A stretch of DNA of 64,000 nucleotides from Ophiodon elongatus (taxonomy: Eukaryota; Chordata; Actinopteri; Perciformes; Hexagrammidae): positions 1,639,001 through 1,703,000 of the forward strand of contig JACSYO010002005.1 in assembly GCA_016806645.1 (NCBI GenBank), given 5' to 3'. A program made the translations under genes and the position numbers. The notes under the pieces were generated by a model. That model worked only from the letters and a program-made list of their open reading frames with translations, searched no databases and was not told the DNA's origin. Below are positions 51,593-64,000 of this stretch, in pieces (position 1 is the first letter of the stretch; each line of letters opens with the position of its first letter).

Positions 51593-54500
51593 TGTGGGTA
51601 TTTTCTTTCTTTGTGTCAGATGGTTTTCTCTTGACAACCAGCCTCAGAGTTAATAGACCACCACCGGAGTCACTTATTCATTCTACACGGTCCTTTTTTT
51701 GAATCTCGTTTCCCTCTAGATGCATTTGTTTCACAAAAACCAAACCAAAAGGTGATGTCACGGATTCCGTCACAGCATCACTGCAACTGTTCATCGCAAC
51801 CACTTTTAGATGTTTTCCAATGGACGTTTCGTTGAGCTCCACACGATTTCTTTGAAGTTGTCAGGCTTTCTCTTCTTGTACGACCCATATGCAGTTCACA
51901 GTGAAAATATGGGCAGATTACCACTCAAAATGTGTCGCAGTTTTTGAAAAAAGTTGGGTCCTTGACTTCAGACAGAGGCAGACAAAAGTAAGCTTCTCGT
52001 CTCCAGCCAGCAACCGTTGATGTCTATAACCGGCAGATTTTTTTCACCTGTGGCTAGCTAACTTATTCATCTCTAAACGTTAGATCCATGAGTTGATTGA
52101 AACGCGGCCTCTGGTTTTCTTTTATATGTTTCCAGCTGACTCGCGTTAAAACAGGTGCAGCCTTGAACATCCAATGATGGCTCCATACATGATATTGCCC
52201 TAACAAACTGAGGAAAAACGGTAGCATCCTCAGCAATCTTGGAACCCATCGGTCTGACGACGTGAAGCCTCTAGGGGTAAGCTCATGTCTAATGTCACTC
52301 ATGTGACTATTCACCTGCATTCAACCAAAGCCTTCTCCAATGTGATTGGTCAGCGCTACTCGGACTACAACAAGCAAAACAGAACGCTTCCGATACCAAA
52401 ATCTTGTCCCGTTGATTCTACATGTGAATTCAGGTTCTGTTCGTAGAGATTACACCCCCACCAGATGAACATCCTTGAAGAAGACACCCAAACTCTTAAA
52501 ATGCTAAATATCAATCTTACAACAAACCGCACACACACGGCTTCAACATCGCTGTTCAGGGTTGGACTTAAGCGAAAAAGTCACCGTTTTGTGTCCTCCT
52601 TATATGTGTCAAATCTTGTTCCACCGCCTTTTTAAAAAGCACTTATAAAACTCAACCTTGTGCTTATTAATAGTGGAAATAAAGTGCTTCATTTTCCTTA
52701 GCTTTATCGTATCTCTACCTTTCCTTTCACTTCTCCTCTTTCATTGATTCCTTGATTCTCCTCCTCCCTTTACTCTATTTCACCTTTACTTGTTTACCAG
52801 GTGAAGCGTCCATCCAGGCCGGTCTGAGGCAAAAATAAAAAGGTGATAAATGAGCTGAGGCGCGAGGAATAGGCATTGAGCCGGGAGCCGAATGGGAGAG
52901 AGAGAAAGAGAGAGAGAGAAGAGCTGATGCGTAGAGGGAGAAGACGGCTAACGGGAGTCTGAGAGGGGAAATAATGAGAAACAGGGGAGAGGGAAGCTGG
53001 GAGGTGAGAGAAGTGAGGACAGGACTGGTGAAGGGGAGAAACCCGGGAAGGGTGGAGTGATGGAGAGCATTGCGACAGAGGGATAGAGAGCGAAATGGGA
53101 GAATGAAGGAGGATGAGGGTGGCTGGAGAAAGAGGAGGAAAGAGAGAGGCTGATAACGGAGGCTGAGGGGGAAAATAGGGTGCGCTGGCTGAACCGATGA
53201 TTGAGATGAGAAAGTAATGGCTGACTCTCTCAGCACAGGGATGTATTTAAATAGGCAAGGCATTTTGTGAAATCCAGCGTGTCGGTATGTGGTGCTGATT
53301 AGCAGTCATCCCAACCAGCGAGGCATTCAGACATTCACTCATTATCTCTGATACGGCTGCAAAGGCTGCTGAGTTCAGCTCCGCGTTGTCCTGTCAGACT
53401 TTCTAGTGGACTCGGCTGGTGAGCGTCAGTATTCTGGGGTCGGGGTCCGACACATTCGCAATTATACGGAAAACACATCATAATTAATCAGGAAGCAGGA
53501 AGAAGATAATGAAGCGTTATCATTAGCTGGATAATTCTGATGAAGCCATTGATGAGGTGGTAACTAACCAAGTGGGAAGTGGGCTGCAAATAGTAATGAT
53601 TTTCCTTGTTGATTAATCTAGCCATTAGTTTTTGCTTTTCAGGATTAGGTTGCCATTGTTCTAACAAATGTCATGAAAAGACCAAAACCGACAATTTGTA
53701 AGTCCGTCTCTCAATACTTTCCCACTTCCCTAGCCTGTCTGTGGCCCTGTAAGCCCATTTGTTCCTACTAAAGATGTGAATCTTTAAAAACGGCTCACAA
53801 ATATCTAGTTTAATTTTTAAATAAAGCTCAGTAAATTCCTGTAGTTTTTAGCAAATGTTGACTAAACAGGAGTAAATATTTGTTCGGGACTATTTTCAGC
53901 TGCGTATTAACACACATTCTGTGCAACAGTGAGCTTTTACAGTATTGGGATGCTGTGGTAGGGACTCAAAATAAACGTGTCACTAGCTGTGTTTCCATTC
54001 AATTGTCAAGCTAATTTTTTTTAAGTAAACTTTTGAAATGTCGAATGCAAATTAGGTGTTTTTCCATCAACTTGTTTGGAGTGAATAAACTCGGCTACAG
54101 CGTAGTTTGGTCAGACGCTGGCGCTTTAAGGCTGTAATCTGCCAGTAAACGGGGTAGAAGACGATACTGTGAATCAGATACAAAACAAGTCAGCTGGCCG
54201 ATTATCTACGAGACAAAAAGGGAGCGAGGTCTTCAGGAATTTCTTTCAGTTGGGCAAGTTTGAATTGTTCTTTCACGTCAGCTACCATTGGTCATGTTTC
54301 ATGCTGTCCAGAGACGAAGACCAGCAGTCGCACGTTATGGGAATATCAAGGACGACGGCAACAGCAGAAACAGCTGATCGTGGGAGGTCAATGTTCTCTA
54401 GAATTTATTCAGCAATGGCATTTCATCATCTCTTTTTCAACAGATGCAAAAAACACCTCAAGCGAGCATACAAACTTTGAGGAAGTCCTATGGAATTACG

Positions 54501-56400
54501 CCGTTTCCATACAGCTTTTCTCATGCGATACTTTAAAATGCCCATTAAAATATCCGAATGGAAACACGGCTGCTTAGTGCAAGATTGTGGTTCATCGGTG
54601 TCTTTGAAATAGTTTTTAGACAACGATGGAGCTCAATGACGCAGAGCAATAACCTACTTATTAGTTTTGGCAAAACAGACAACACTTGTTGTGACAGAAG
54701 GATCAATTCATTTTTGATTTCATTCTTTTCATTCGATTTTTGACAAGAATGAAAATATGGAATATTGACCGTAAATTGAGTAAATTGAGTAAATTGATTT
54801 CCCCGATGATCAGTCAAAGATGATGACGAATGCCATCAGTTATCATACCCCCATGTCAATGGACACAATGACTTGAAAAGATAAGAATCTCATTTATCAG
54901 CATGTAGATTACATATTCATGCAAATTGTAATTGTCCTGCCAAGCTGCACAAGTTCTCCACAGTGCTGGCAGTTTAGGCGATCAACTCTGCATCGGGTCT
55001 TTAGCGAATCTACACCTGGATTTTATGCATTTTATTTCCCCTCCATCCCATTATAGCGTTGAATTTTAATGATAGTTTTAGAGAGAAAATGGTTTACATT
55101 TCAAAACAGCCACACAGCCGAGTGGATTATCGGTGTGCTTCGACAGCCTGGCATCCCTGCTGTTCTCCTTCTGAGCGGAAACCGAGCCAAGCGTCGCCCG
55201 GTGTAATACGTTTAATGAGGAATGATGCCCCGCATGTCCCCGTCTTTTATTCCCCTGCACATCCGGTTGTAGACCACAGATAGCATATGGCGCTGAATAT
55301 GCAGTGAGGAACAATAGACCTCAATTTGAACCTAAATCTGTCATTTTCCCAGCCATGCCGATCTTTTCAAAGTTTGACACTGAAGTTAACTTCTGGATAT
55401 CGAACCTGGAAGTTGTTGCACAATTTTGATGCGGAGCGAGACGCCACTGTGATAAGAGAGTGCCTGGTCAATCCTCGAACCATGTCTGAATCATGGCTGC
55501 ATTCAGACGGTGTTATCCAACTCACGTAAGGAAAATATGGTCTGCTGTAAAAAAACGTATCACATTTTTTATCCCCGAACTGACAAGGGTGTTAAGGTTC
55601 CAGTTCAGGGGGTGGGGGAGGGGGGGGGCAGAAAAACAGATGCATCATTTAACTGATGACACAGAGACAAGACTCAACGTGCAATATTTCTGACCCAACA
55701 ACAAAAATTATGCGGTAATCAAGACTGGGATTGTGAGGGCTCAAACAATCACAATAGGAGGAGCACCAAACGTCAATGTGCTTATTAGAGAGACACCGAC
55801 ACGGAAAGACAGGGAGAGAGATGAGCTGCTACACACAGGGCTGTAATAAAGACAGAAAGGAGGGAATGCGGATGGAGAGACAGAAAAAAAAGAGAAAGTC
55901 CTTTAAAACAGAGCTCAGCTTGTTTAGTTGTGTGCTGACTGATACCTGGACCTGAAGGACCAGCTAATCTTGCGAAGGAAACTTACATTTCTTCCATCTA
56001 TTCCCAGTGATATGAACCAGAAGTGGTCCAAAAAATAAAATAAAAAAAATACTCAGACATTCATGATTGATGATCCGTTCCTGGGATTCGATGCCACTGA
56101 TGAAGAGCATTCAGAATGAATGAATCAAGCCGTTCTTGTGAAGAGGAAACGATGTCCCCCTCCCATGCTTTGACCGACAGCCGTTTTATGTCCCGTGTCT
56201 ATATCGGCTGTTCACTGAAAGTAGGCCAACAGTCCAGTTTTTGGTCACAACAAAGGTAAAAGTAGGTCCGTCCTCCTCTGTTTCCTGTTTGCGGCCTCGG
56301 ATTCGGAAAGACCAGACTCACGTCCGTTGTTTTTGAAGAGCTCTTCCTTGTGGAGACAGGAGTCTCTGTAATGGTTTATCGCTTCTTCTGTATGATGGTG
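48171..56400. other. Gene-free spacer, right part; possible conserved elements
   Basis: No exon recognised, including the 175-codon frame at 49910-50437, which has no family resemblance. Sequence near 53280-53660 and 54885-55060 is rich in TAAT and contains an octamer ATGCAAAT at about 54918, the look of a developmental enhancer, but this is only an impression. Confidence 0.6.
50715..50785 (+). repeat. Common teleost SINE-like fragment
   Basis: Contains GCTTAGCACAAAGACTGGAA and AACTGCTAGCC, words of a repeat spread through many fish genomes. Related upstream portions (AGTTTGACA, ATCGAGCTTCTCATCT) occur at 45325-45420 and 57775-57835. Confidence 0.6.
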
Positions 56401-56431
56401 TCTGAGAATGGCTTTCTGTTGGTCTCAGGGT

Positions 56432-57243
56432 CTGGAGGAAACACATTTTACTGAACTTAATGAGAGATAAAAGGACAGTAGGAGTTCAGATATTGTGAGG
56501 ACCGGAACCAAAAGTACTTTCCAGGCCAAAAATCTACAGTCATAATAGTATTTGTTTTGTAAATTTTCAAAACGTGTCTGTTGGCTAAACTGCGTCCCCC
56601 ATAGCTACTGTTGCTACACCATAGCCCATAACCCATAGCTACTGTTGCTACACCATAGCCCATAACCCATAGCTACTGTTGCTACACCATAGCCCATAAC
56701 CCATAGCTACTGTTGCTACACCATAGCCCATAATCCATAGCTACTGTTGCTACACCATAGCCCATAGCCCATAGCTACTGTTGCTACACCATAGCCCATA
56801 GCCCATAGCTACTGTTGCTACACCATAGCCCATAGCCCATAGCTACTGTTGCTACACCATAGCCTATAGCCCATAGCTACTGTTGCTACACCATAGCCCA
56901 TAGCCCATAGCTACTGTTGCTACACCATAGCCCACACCCCATAGCTACTGTTGCTACACCATAGCCCATAGCTACTGTTGCTACACCTGTTAGGCTTTCC
57001 ATTTCAGCACTGCAGAAACTGCAGCATAATGGTAGCAGATTTACGACTCAAAATTCGTATTATTCTTTTAAACAATGGGTTCTTGAGGTCAGACAGAGAC
57101 AAAAGCAGGTTAGGTTGTTGCAGAAGCATAATAACAACATGGAGCAAAGACAACAAAAAAAAGAAGCCCAGAATTATGTAAAGAACAAAGAACAAAGTAT
57201 TTACGTGAGGTATTACATAAGATGACAATGTCCTGTTCCTCAC
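56432..57243 (-). other. Possible intron in the fndc5 3' UTR
   Basis: On the minus strand a good donor (ACAG then GTGAGG, complement of 57243 downward) lies 53 nt after the fndc5 stop. A strong acceptor TTTCCTCCAG ends at complement 56432. The 34-bp minisatellite lies wholly inside. Not proven by coding sense, since both sides are non-coding. Confidence 0.4.
56598..56989. repeat. 34-bp minisatellite, about 12 copies
   Basis: Head-to-tail units of the form CCATAGCTACTGTTGCTACA plus a CCATAGCCCATAAC tail. Units differ mainly at the last few bases (ATAACC, ATAGCC, ACACCC), and the last copy is shortened. Confidence 0.95.
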
Positions 57244-57296
57244 CTGTCCTGAGGTTCGAGGAGTTGGTTATTGCACAAGGCTATGCGGGGCTGGTC

Positions 57297-59872
57297 TTAG
57301 ACGTTGCTGCGCAGTAGCCCCCCCTGTGGGTGCTCTGGAGTACTGCACTCTGAGGAGTTCTTGGCTTTGTCCTTGTTGTTATTGGGCTCGTTGTCCTTAA
57401 TGATGTCATACTGGCGACAAAACAGAACGATCACCCCTGGGAGACAAATGCACATGATACGTATTTGTTGTAATAATAACGGCTCCCTTTTTACTTTGGT
57501 TTATTTTGTGCTCTCCTCCATGCTGAGGTCAGAGGTCAAGATAAGCTATTGGGGCAGTAATCCGGGAATGTCATATTTTTATTTTTTTAAGCTTTAATTG
57601 AGGTTTCTGAATGAAGCTTTAATGTCTGTCGTTATATTTTATATTATCGTTATATATTTTATTTATATTTTATTATGGTTATATAAATGTAATTTATGGT
57701 GTCGTTAGATTGCTGCTGGACCGCCCTGTTAATACAGGTGGGTGAGGGAGAGTAGTAGAAAATCTTGTTTTTGAAAGGAATAGTTTGACATAGATAGTAT
57801 CGAGCTTCTCATCTCACCATTCGCAAGAGAGGGAATAACCGTGTCTCCAAAAGACAAAAAAAGTATTCCTTTAACAGAAATGTAAGAGCCTTATATCAAA
57901 GCTTATTAGCTCTAAAATCCCTGCATTAATCACATATTTCAATCAAATTCAATCTCTACTTTCCACATGGACAATGTATCTTAAAATGTACTGAGAACAA
58001 TGTTTCAACGTCTACACTTCCATGACAACTGAGCAAACCTCCTCTGCTGATGAGGACCATGTGATATGACCAGAAGCCCCCGAACATGCAAGCAAGTGGA
58101 TATTGGATGTAAAGAGATCGGCCAATTTCAACACAGTTTTTTGCATTAAACACTTTAAATTTGCTGTCAAGCTTGTAAAAGAAGCATTTAAAGCTACTAT
58201 GCTGCTGTGTTTGTTTTACCGCCCTCCCTTTATAAGGCTTCTTCATTTCTCACTTCAGGAGATTTGCTGGCTTGGTTTCCAGCCCTATACACCGAGAAAT
58301 ACTGATAACCAGCAACACGTTTTTTCCAATAACGGGCGGAGGAAGTAATGATATGTCGCAATTTATCTCTATTCATTCAACTGCCTTTGATGTGTCAATA
58401 AAGCAGAACGAACTGAAGTGAGAGCGAAACAGGAAATACAGTGAAACGTACAGACGGAGATATGAACCTGATGACAAGATTGCCATGTGAGGCCTGCCTT
58501 CAGTCATGGAGAGTAAAACACAGCAGAGGAGAGGCAGACGCTGAGAGCGATAGAGAACTAGCACAACAACAAAAATAAAAAGAAGAAAGAAGAAAGAGAA
58601 TAATTCATGACGGCTGAGGAGCGTGTGGAGGAATCTGGCCTGAACGGGCTTCAGTTCTGCTTAAGTCAGACTCTGCTCATCTGATCGCTACCAAATAGCA
58701 AGGTGATTTATCTCACTGTGATATCCCCCACCAGGCCCAATTAAAAGCTGAAGAACACAATTCACCATCAATTTCTTTCACCATCCTGCGGTCTTTTTTT
58801 CTTCCTCTTCTTAAGACTCAGTTCTTTTCTCGATCTTTTCCCTCCCTCTCCAACTCTCTTTGAATCTCAGTGTCTCGTCCTCTCACGGGTAATTTCAGAG
58901 GGAGATCTAAGCCGCTTGCTGTTCATGTACATGCCATATACAGTATTTGGGGCCGTATTTGTATCTCATTACACTCGGTTAAGTGGGTTAGGAAGGAATA
59001 TTTGCAGCCGTGTTCTTCTGTGAAACAATGCTGGGATGAAAGGAGCTAATGACTGGGAGGCTTAAATAGGAAGCAGCCACAGTCTTGTAAAAAAAAAAGA
59101 AGAAACTGTATTGTTGTACAGATGCAACAAACTTTGCAAGTGGCCACACACATATGTGAAGCCCTGGAATAAAGTGTCCTTGTTATTTATCCTTAGTTAG
59201 GAACCAAACCGGTTAACGCACCCATTGGGAAAGAAAAGTTAACTTTTATGTGAATGTAACAGAAAGCTAAGTTCACCCCCTCTGGCTGGCATCAATATGG
59301 TCTCTAAACATGTGAATCAGAGCTTCTGCAGCTGGTCGGTTATATTGGTGACATTGAACCCTAAAAATTGCTTCTTGTCGAAGCGAAAAACTCAAAATTC
59401 ACAATGACTCAAAAATACGCAGTACTTAAAGTTCAGTGAAAATATCTTACAGATTGTTTTTGGTGTCAATTAGCATTTGAATAAAGTTTGAACAATATCT
59501 AAAACGTAAATAAACCTTCATTTGATTTGACCCAGCTACCTATCTGTGACGGGTGGACACAATTTAAACCTTGATTTGAGGCTTTCGGGTCACATACGAA
59601 ATGTTTTCATCGTCTTAAAGCACTGCAGGGCACCAAAACAGTCATCGGAGAGAGAGATTACTCCACTGCCAGCGTGTTTGTCTCTTTATGGGCCCTCAGT
59701 CTGAGAGCTTATTTGCCCCAAAGACAGTGTATCCCTACGAGGTCTGCAGTGATAAATGTGCGTTGCTGAGGAGGAAGATTACCTGCCCACATGATGAGCA
59801 CCACTACAATGATGATGAGCTCTCCAGCCCTCAGCTGAGCAGCCTGACCAACCTCCTCCATCGTCACTTCGT
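57297..59872 (-). CDS. fndc5: FNDC5 (irisin precursor), C-terminal two coding exons; gene runs off the right edge
   Basis: Partial gene. Exon 59872-59783 encodes (D)EVTMEEVGQAAQLRAGE followed by the membrane segment LIIIVVVLIMWAG. Exon 57436-57297 encodes VIVLFCRQYDIIKDNEP, a short NNNKDKAKNSSECSTPEH linker, and ends QGGLLRSNV with stop TAA. Human FNDC5 has the same order (RTGEVLIIVVVLFMWAG, CRQYDIIKDNEPNNNK, GGGLLRSKI), so identity is firm. Known role: type I membrane protein whose fibronectin III ectodomain is shed as irisin. That ectodomain, the signal peptide and the start are not in the window: I searched 59873-64000 on the minus strand and saw no FN3 exon, so this intron exceeds 4 kb. 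Both exons have GT-AG sites and phases that fit. Paralog a or b cannot be assigned. Confidence 0.95.
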
Positions 59873-59885
59873 CTGGAGAGAGAAC

Positions 59886-59904
59886 AGACACACACACACA
59901 CACA

Positions 59905-59937
<33 letters not shown>
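59886..59937. repeat. (CA)n next to the fndc5 membrane-segment exon
   Basis: Begins 14 bp upstream (gene direction) of the acceptor of the 59872-59783 exon; read on the gene strand it is (GT)n. Confidence 0.95.
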
Positions 59938-59938
<1 letters not shown>

Positions 59939-61479
59939 GAGTCAACAAAGTGCCACACTGCGATTCATTGTGCCAGAGAGAGAACGTGAAATTGCCATCA
60001 TTCTGAAAGTCTGCAGGGAAAGATAAAAGAATAAAGCGGGGCGACAGGAGAGCACAGAGGCCGCCTGGTGTAAATTTTCCTTTCTGGTCATTGTGATTAA
60101 AGTTAAGTGAGCGCAGAGGTCTACAGAGACAGAGAGAGCGGGATCCCAAACCCCATCACTCACCGTGGTTGAAGGATCAGGCAGCTGCAGCATTACACCA
60201 GTCACAGGGTTAAAGGTTTCAACCTTTCAGCAGTTCTGGTGCTACCGTAAATTTCCCCTGTTCAAAACTTGGCATACAGCGCTGTTTAATATCAAAGGGG
60301 ATTCATGATTCGCTGTCACTTAGATGTCTTTACTTTGCTTTTTAATTGGGGGAGTCTCCAGAGCTAGTTGAAGGGGGTTGGCCTTGAAACTACAAAACAA
60401 TAAATACAGCATTATTTCACCATTAAAACAGTTTACTGCTGCAGTTCAAGGGATTGCCACAGGCAATCAAATCTCAATGCAATAAAATACCCATTTGGCA
60501 GTAAATAAGTATATGTATAAAATGGTACTACATTTCATTTATAAGTAAAGAAACATGAATATAACACTGTAATTTAGTCAACTGGAAAATAATGTTTTTT
60601 ATGGATACATGGCGCATTAATCCCGAAATCCTGATGAAACCGTGGAGATTATTCTCACATATCTCACCGGGGGAGCAGGTTTAAACATTAAGTCAACATC
60701 CAAAGCTGCAGCTCAAAGAACAACACCAACAAACCGCTGAAGCATTTCAAAGAGTCAAAATGTTTCATGTTCCGGGTTCTTTTCCAGAAGTAAGAAAACC
60801 TCATTCAAAGCCGATTTGTTTTAGAACATTGACTGTAAACCACAAGAACACACTTTTTTTTTTTTAGAAAAGACAGATGACAGGCAGAGTTGAGTTTTCC
60901 CCATCTCGTCTGAGAAAGTCGAGAAAAAGACGGAGCTCCCGTGGTCAGGCTTGCGCGCAAGTCTCTTGTTTCCATGGTGATCGTTATGAGCTGAAGCCGA
61001 GGCCACAGGCTCGACAGAGGGGAGTGTAAATAGAAAATTACATGTTTCCGTTGTGAGGGAAGACCTCTGAATAAGATAAGTTTGGGTTGGTGGGTTTGAC
61101 GTGAAGCTGTAAGTTGACGTCTATACGTCTCTCGGATGTGGAGGCCCGGACACCGACCCTTCAGTAGGATGGAGAAAGCAGCAGATCGGCGACTACCACG
61201 AGTACGCCGATACTCAGGAGTCACCTAGTTTCGATCTGTGAACTGTGCAGCTGAGGTTGTGACTCAGGCCAAGTAAACTGCTGATGGTTAGCTAATCCCC
61301 AAAGTCTCGTTTTCTATCTCTAAATGTGTTAAATGCAAATTTTTAAGTTGTTTAAAGGCCCCTTTGATGGAGCTGGACTGAGTAACAAAAGTAACGTAAT
61401 GAGTCAATGTATTCGTATACAACGGTTTCTATAAAGTTAGTTTGTTTTTTCCCGTTTTCTTAGGAATGTATAGTAACAC

Positions 61480-61620
61480 GACTGTTTGCGTTTAGGCAAC
61501 AATGCTCTTTGGTTAGATTTAGGAAAAGATTGTGGTTTGGGTTAATAATAACTTCTGAAGTGTTACTTCAGTACAAAAGTTACGTGATAAATAAGTCATG
61601 ATTGACTTCTGGGTTTCCAC
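61480..61620 (+). repeat. Fish interspersed repeat fragment
   Basis: TTTAGGCAACAATGCTCTTT followed by GGTTAGATTTAGGAAAAGAT and TGTGGTTTGGGTTAA is a well-known fish repeat string. Confidence 0.6.
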
Positions 61621-61904
61621 TCATCCACCCTCTCTCATCGCACCCACATCCCCGGGACGGATCTTCACAACGCCTACTTTGAGTGTCTTGGCATTGACCA
61701 CTGACCCCCCTTTGCATCCATTGAGGGCAGCGAGCCGTCTGCGCCACGGTTTTTATGGCCTGGCTCGCCCAGGCGTCTTTCGTATCGCCCCCTCTACCAG
61801 ACATCTGGCAGGGCGTTGACGCGTCCTGGCAGCAGCCGCTGAAGACGAGAGCCCCGGTTGAAGGTCTAGAGGATGTTTTTCCGGGTCCAGGGTATCCCGT
61901 GACC

Positions 61905-62345
61905 ACGGACTGTATATAAGAAGTGGATGTGGTCCTCGTGACGTGATTTGTGGACTGCTGTTTTGAAGCCTCGAGTTCGCCGATTTCGCCGTCGCCATCT
62001 TGGAATACGGCCGTCGCCGTGTTTTTTTCTTTTGTAAAACCAATAAACGAAGGTTACCATATTTGGAATGCAGAGGAGTGACGTAGAGACGCTGTATATG
62101 GCTCTTGTAGCGGCATCAACCTGTCAATCACAGTAAGCCCGCCCTAAAGCATACTCTGCTTTATGCTCTATTTGACTCTAAATGTACCATAATTTGTTGT
62201 ATTGAAGAAGACTTGACACTAGAGATTGAGAACATAAATTCATGTTTACAATGTTTACCGAGGTAATAAATCAAGAGAGAAGTAGAGTCATTTTCTCATA
62301 GACTTCTATACAATCTGACTTCTCTTTGCAACCAGAGGAGTCGCC
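61905..62345 (+). repeat. Interspersed repeat family A, copy 3
   Basis: Both the left block (TTTTGAAGCCTCGAGTTCGC near 61963) and the body block (CCTGTCAATCACAGTAAGCC near 62120) are present, separated by unrelated or diverged sequence. Confidence 0.8.
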
Positions 62346-62940
62346 AGAATCCATTACATGAGGACTTTTACACCTATTTGCAAGTGTGTAAACAGTATGG
62401 TCATAACTGGAAATGATTGCAAAGCCAAAGCATCTGTTCTTTGTTCTATGTTGAAAACATAAAGCCAAACAAACACTCTAGCAATTCCATGTGCCCGACA
62501 GAGCCCCCTGGTTGTGCTGGAAATCTTCCATACTGTACAGCATGTGAATACTGGAAGCAGGCTGCTGCTGCACACCTGTCAGAGATGAATTAAAGGTTGA
62601 AACCGGTCCGACAGTGAGGAGTCGCTGTAATATTTCACTGCTGTCAGAGATTGATTTACAAAACTGCAGATTTTGCAGCTCCTCGTAATTACACCTCAAT
62701 ACGAGAAATCAGATTTTCCTACATTATGAAAACTTCAGTGTAATATTTTTGCTGTTATTGGATGTGAGCTTCAGACAGGGAGATAGGCAGATGAACAGAC
62801 AGATAGGAACACAGACGGTTGTGTGTTGTTTTGCATTGTGCCTGCAGATACTAAAGGGTGTCGGGCTGATTAATGCCCGCTTAGAAAGGGGAGGAGAGCA
62901 GTAATGGCTGGAAGATTTAATCAGCAGCTAATGAATGCTT

Positions 62941-62942
<2 letters not shown>

Positions 62943-62995
<53 letters not shown>
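62943..62995. repeat. (CA)n microsatellite
   Basis: About 26 units. Another of about 25 units lies at 63550-63600. Confidence 0.95.
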
Positions 62996-62997
<2 letters not shown>

Positions 62998-63370
62998 AAA
63001 CTTCAGTCAAAGTCTGAGAAAACAAAACAAGTCAGCCCCTCAACATCAAGATAAATTGCACCGCTAAACACTTATGCAAAATACAGCTAACGTGACAAAT
63101 ATTTCGATCTAGCGCTGAGTCCTAAAAACATATTTGCATAACCCCCACTTCACCATAAATAATATTTGTATTATATTAACACCTGAGGTAGGTAATAAGA
63201 ACCAAAGGCCGCCCCTTTTCCAACCGTTACGTTCATCAGCAAACTGCGATTCTTAATCCTCGGCCCGCTGACCCCCCCCTCTTTGTGTCCTTTCCTATAA
63301 TACTGCAGAAGTTACCTGTGACAATTCCAGCTCTGAATAAAAAAATAAGACGCTAGCTTAGTCCAGCTGA

Positions 63371-63420
63371 TGCAACGAGCAACGAGCAACGAGCAACAAG
63401 CAACGAGCAACGAGCAACCA
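63371..63420. repeat. 7-bp tandem repeat
   Basis: Six to seven GCAACGA units with two single-base variants. Confidence 0.9.
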
Positions 63421-63546
63421 GCGCGGAGGGAGTTAGAGTTATCACCAAAACGAAATGCAAATCCTCCTCACAAATAACCGCTTCGTCACACAAGCTTCGT
63501 GGAGGCCGCCTTTCCTAACACACAAGACTAACAAAATTGAATAAGC

Positions 63547-63603
<57 letters not shown>

Positions 63604-64000
63604 TCCTTGCTCATAGCCAACATGAGGGGAAAAAAATTCCCAAATAAAACGCAACATACGCAACAGCGGCCAGAATAATGTCAGTTGGCACGGCAGCCGT
63701 TTAAAATAAAGTGCAAACTTTTTGGATTATTCTTTTTTAGAAGTGAATAGTTCCTGTCGGTTCCCTGTAGCCAAACTGCACTCTGGGTATTGACAGCTGC
63801 TGGGAATCTGAAACATTTGGAGGAGCAGGTGTCTTTCCTGTTGGGACTGTGAAGAATATGAGCACTCCTATGCATTCCAGTTATGGAGGATGTTAAGTTC
63901 ACGTTGCACGGCAAAATGAAAAACACAAGCCCCTCCCCAGTGTCGTAAAAATGATTTGACGTGCCTCCCCCATCTTGCAACCCCCCCATCCTCTCGTGAA

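Larger units (their letters stand above)
59938..64000. other. fndc5 intron (within window): no exon seen
   Basis: Contains interspersed repeats and CA microsatellites. No FN3-coding exon was found on the minus strand, so the next upstream fndc5 exon should lie beyond position 64000. Confidence 0.65.

Noticed and set aside
52775..53263. 162-codon minus-strand frame rich in Ser, Pro and Leu
   Set aside because: It is the complement of an AG-rich purine stretch; low complexity explains its openness.
56457..56663. Frame with repeated MGYGVATVA peptide
   Set aside because: It is the 34-bp minisatellite read in one frame.

Overview
The window is a piece of a teleost fish nuclear genome. This rests on vertebrate genes with short spliced exons, very dense dinucleotide microsatellites, Tc1/mariner debris and fish-type LINE tails. 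I see no operons, CRISPR arrays or phage-like features. Splice junctions were read by eye: every accepted junction keeps the reading frame and recreates the expected family protein.

Five protein-coding genes are supported. (1) 7728-12465, minus: an activator-type E2F transcription factor (E2F1/2/3 group, most likely e2f2 by location), seven exons, one of them bounded by a textbook AT-AC minor-spliceosome intron. (2) 13288-15119, minus: srfbp1, two coding exons plus a 5' UTR exon at about 16073; its long last exon carries an in-frame TAG. (3) 16433-23456, plus: macoilin (maco1), 11 coding exons, complete, 681 residues. (4) 26706-40869, plus: ldlrap1 (ARH, the LDL-receptor clathrin adaptor), nine coding exons, complete, 310 residues. 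(5) 57297-59872, minus: the last two coding exons of fndc5 (irisin precursor); the fibronectin III ectodomain exons lie beyond the right edge.

E2F2, MACO1 and LDLRAP1 sit close together on human 1p36, with FNDC5 at 1p35, so most of the window is a conserved vertebrate block. srfbp1 and maco1 are head to head over a roughly 300 bp promoter carrying CRE elements. The genes do not form one pathway: cell-cycle transcription (E2F), nuclear SRF/ribosome-related factor (SRFBP1), neuronal ER protein (macoilin), LDL receptor endocytosis (LDLRAP1) and a secreted myokine precursor (FNDC5).

The rest is non-coding: an orphan promoter-like GC-rich stretch near 3-4.3 kb, LINE 3' tails, a Tc1-like fossil with both inverted repeats, a three-copy unnamed interspersed repeat, a 34-bp minisatellite, a 46-bp perfect palindrome, and two gene-poor stretches (about 41.7-56.4 kb and 59.9-64 kb). 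I found no undescribed biological system. The most useful oddities are the srfbp1 nonsense codon, the E2F AT-AC intron, a LINE tail flanked by 200-bp direct repeats, the palindrome, and microsatellites that form splice acceptors.
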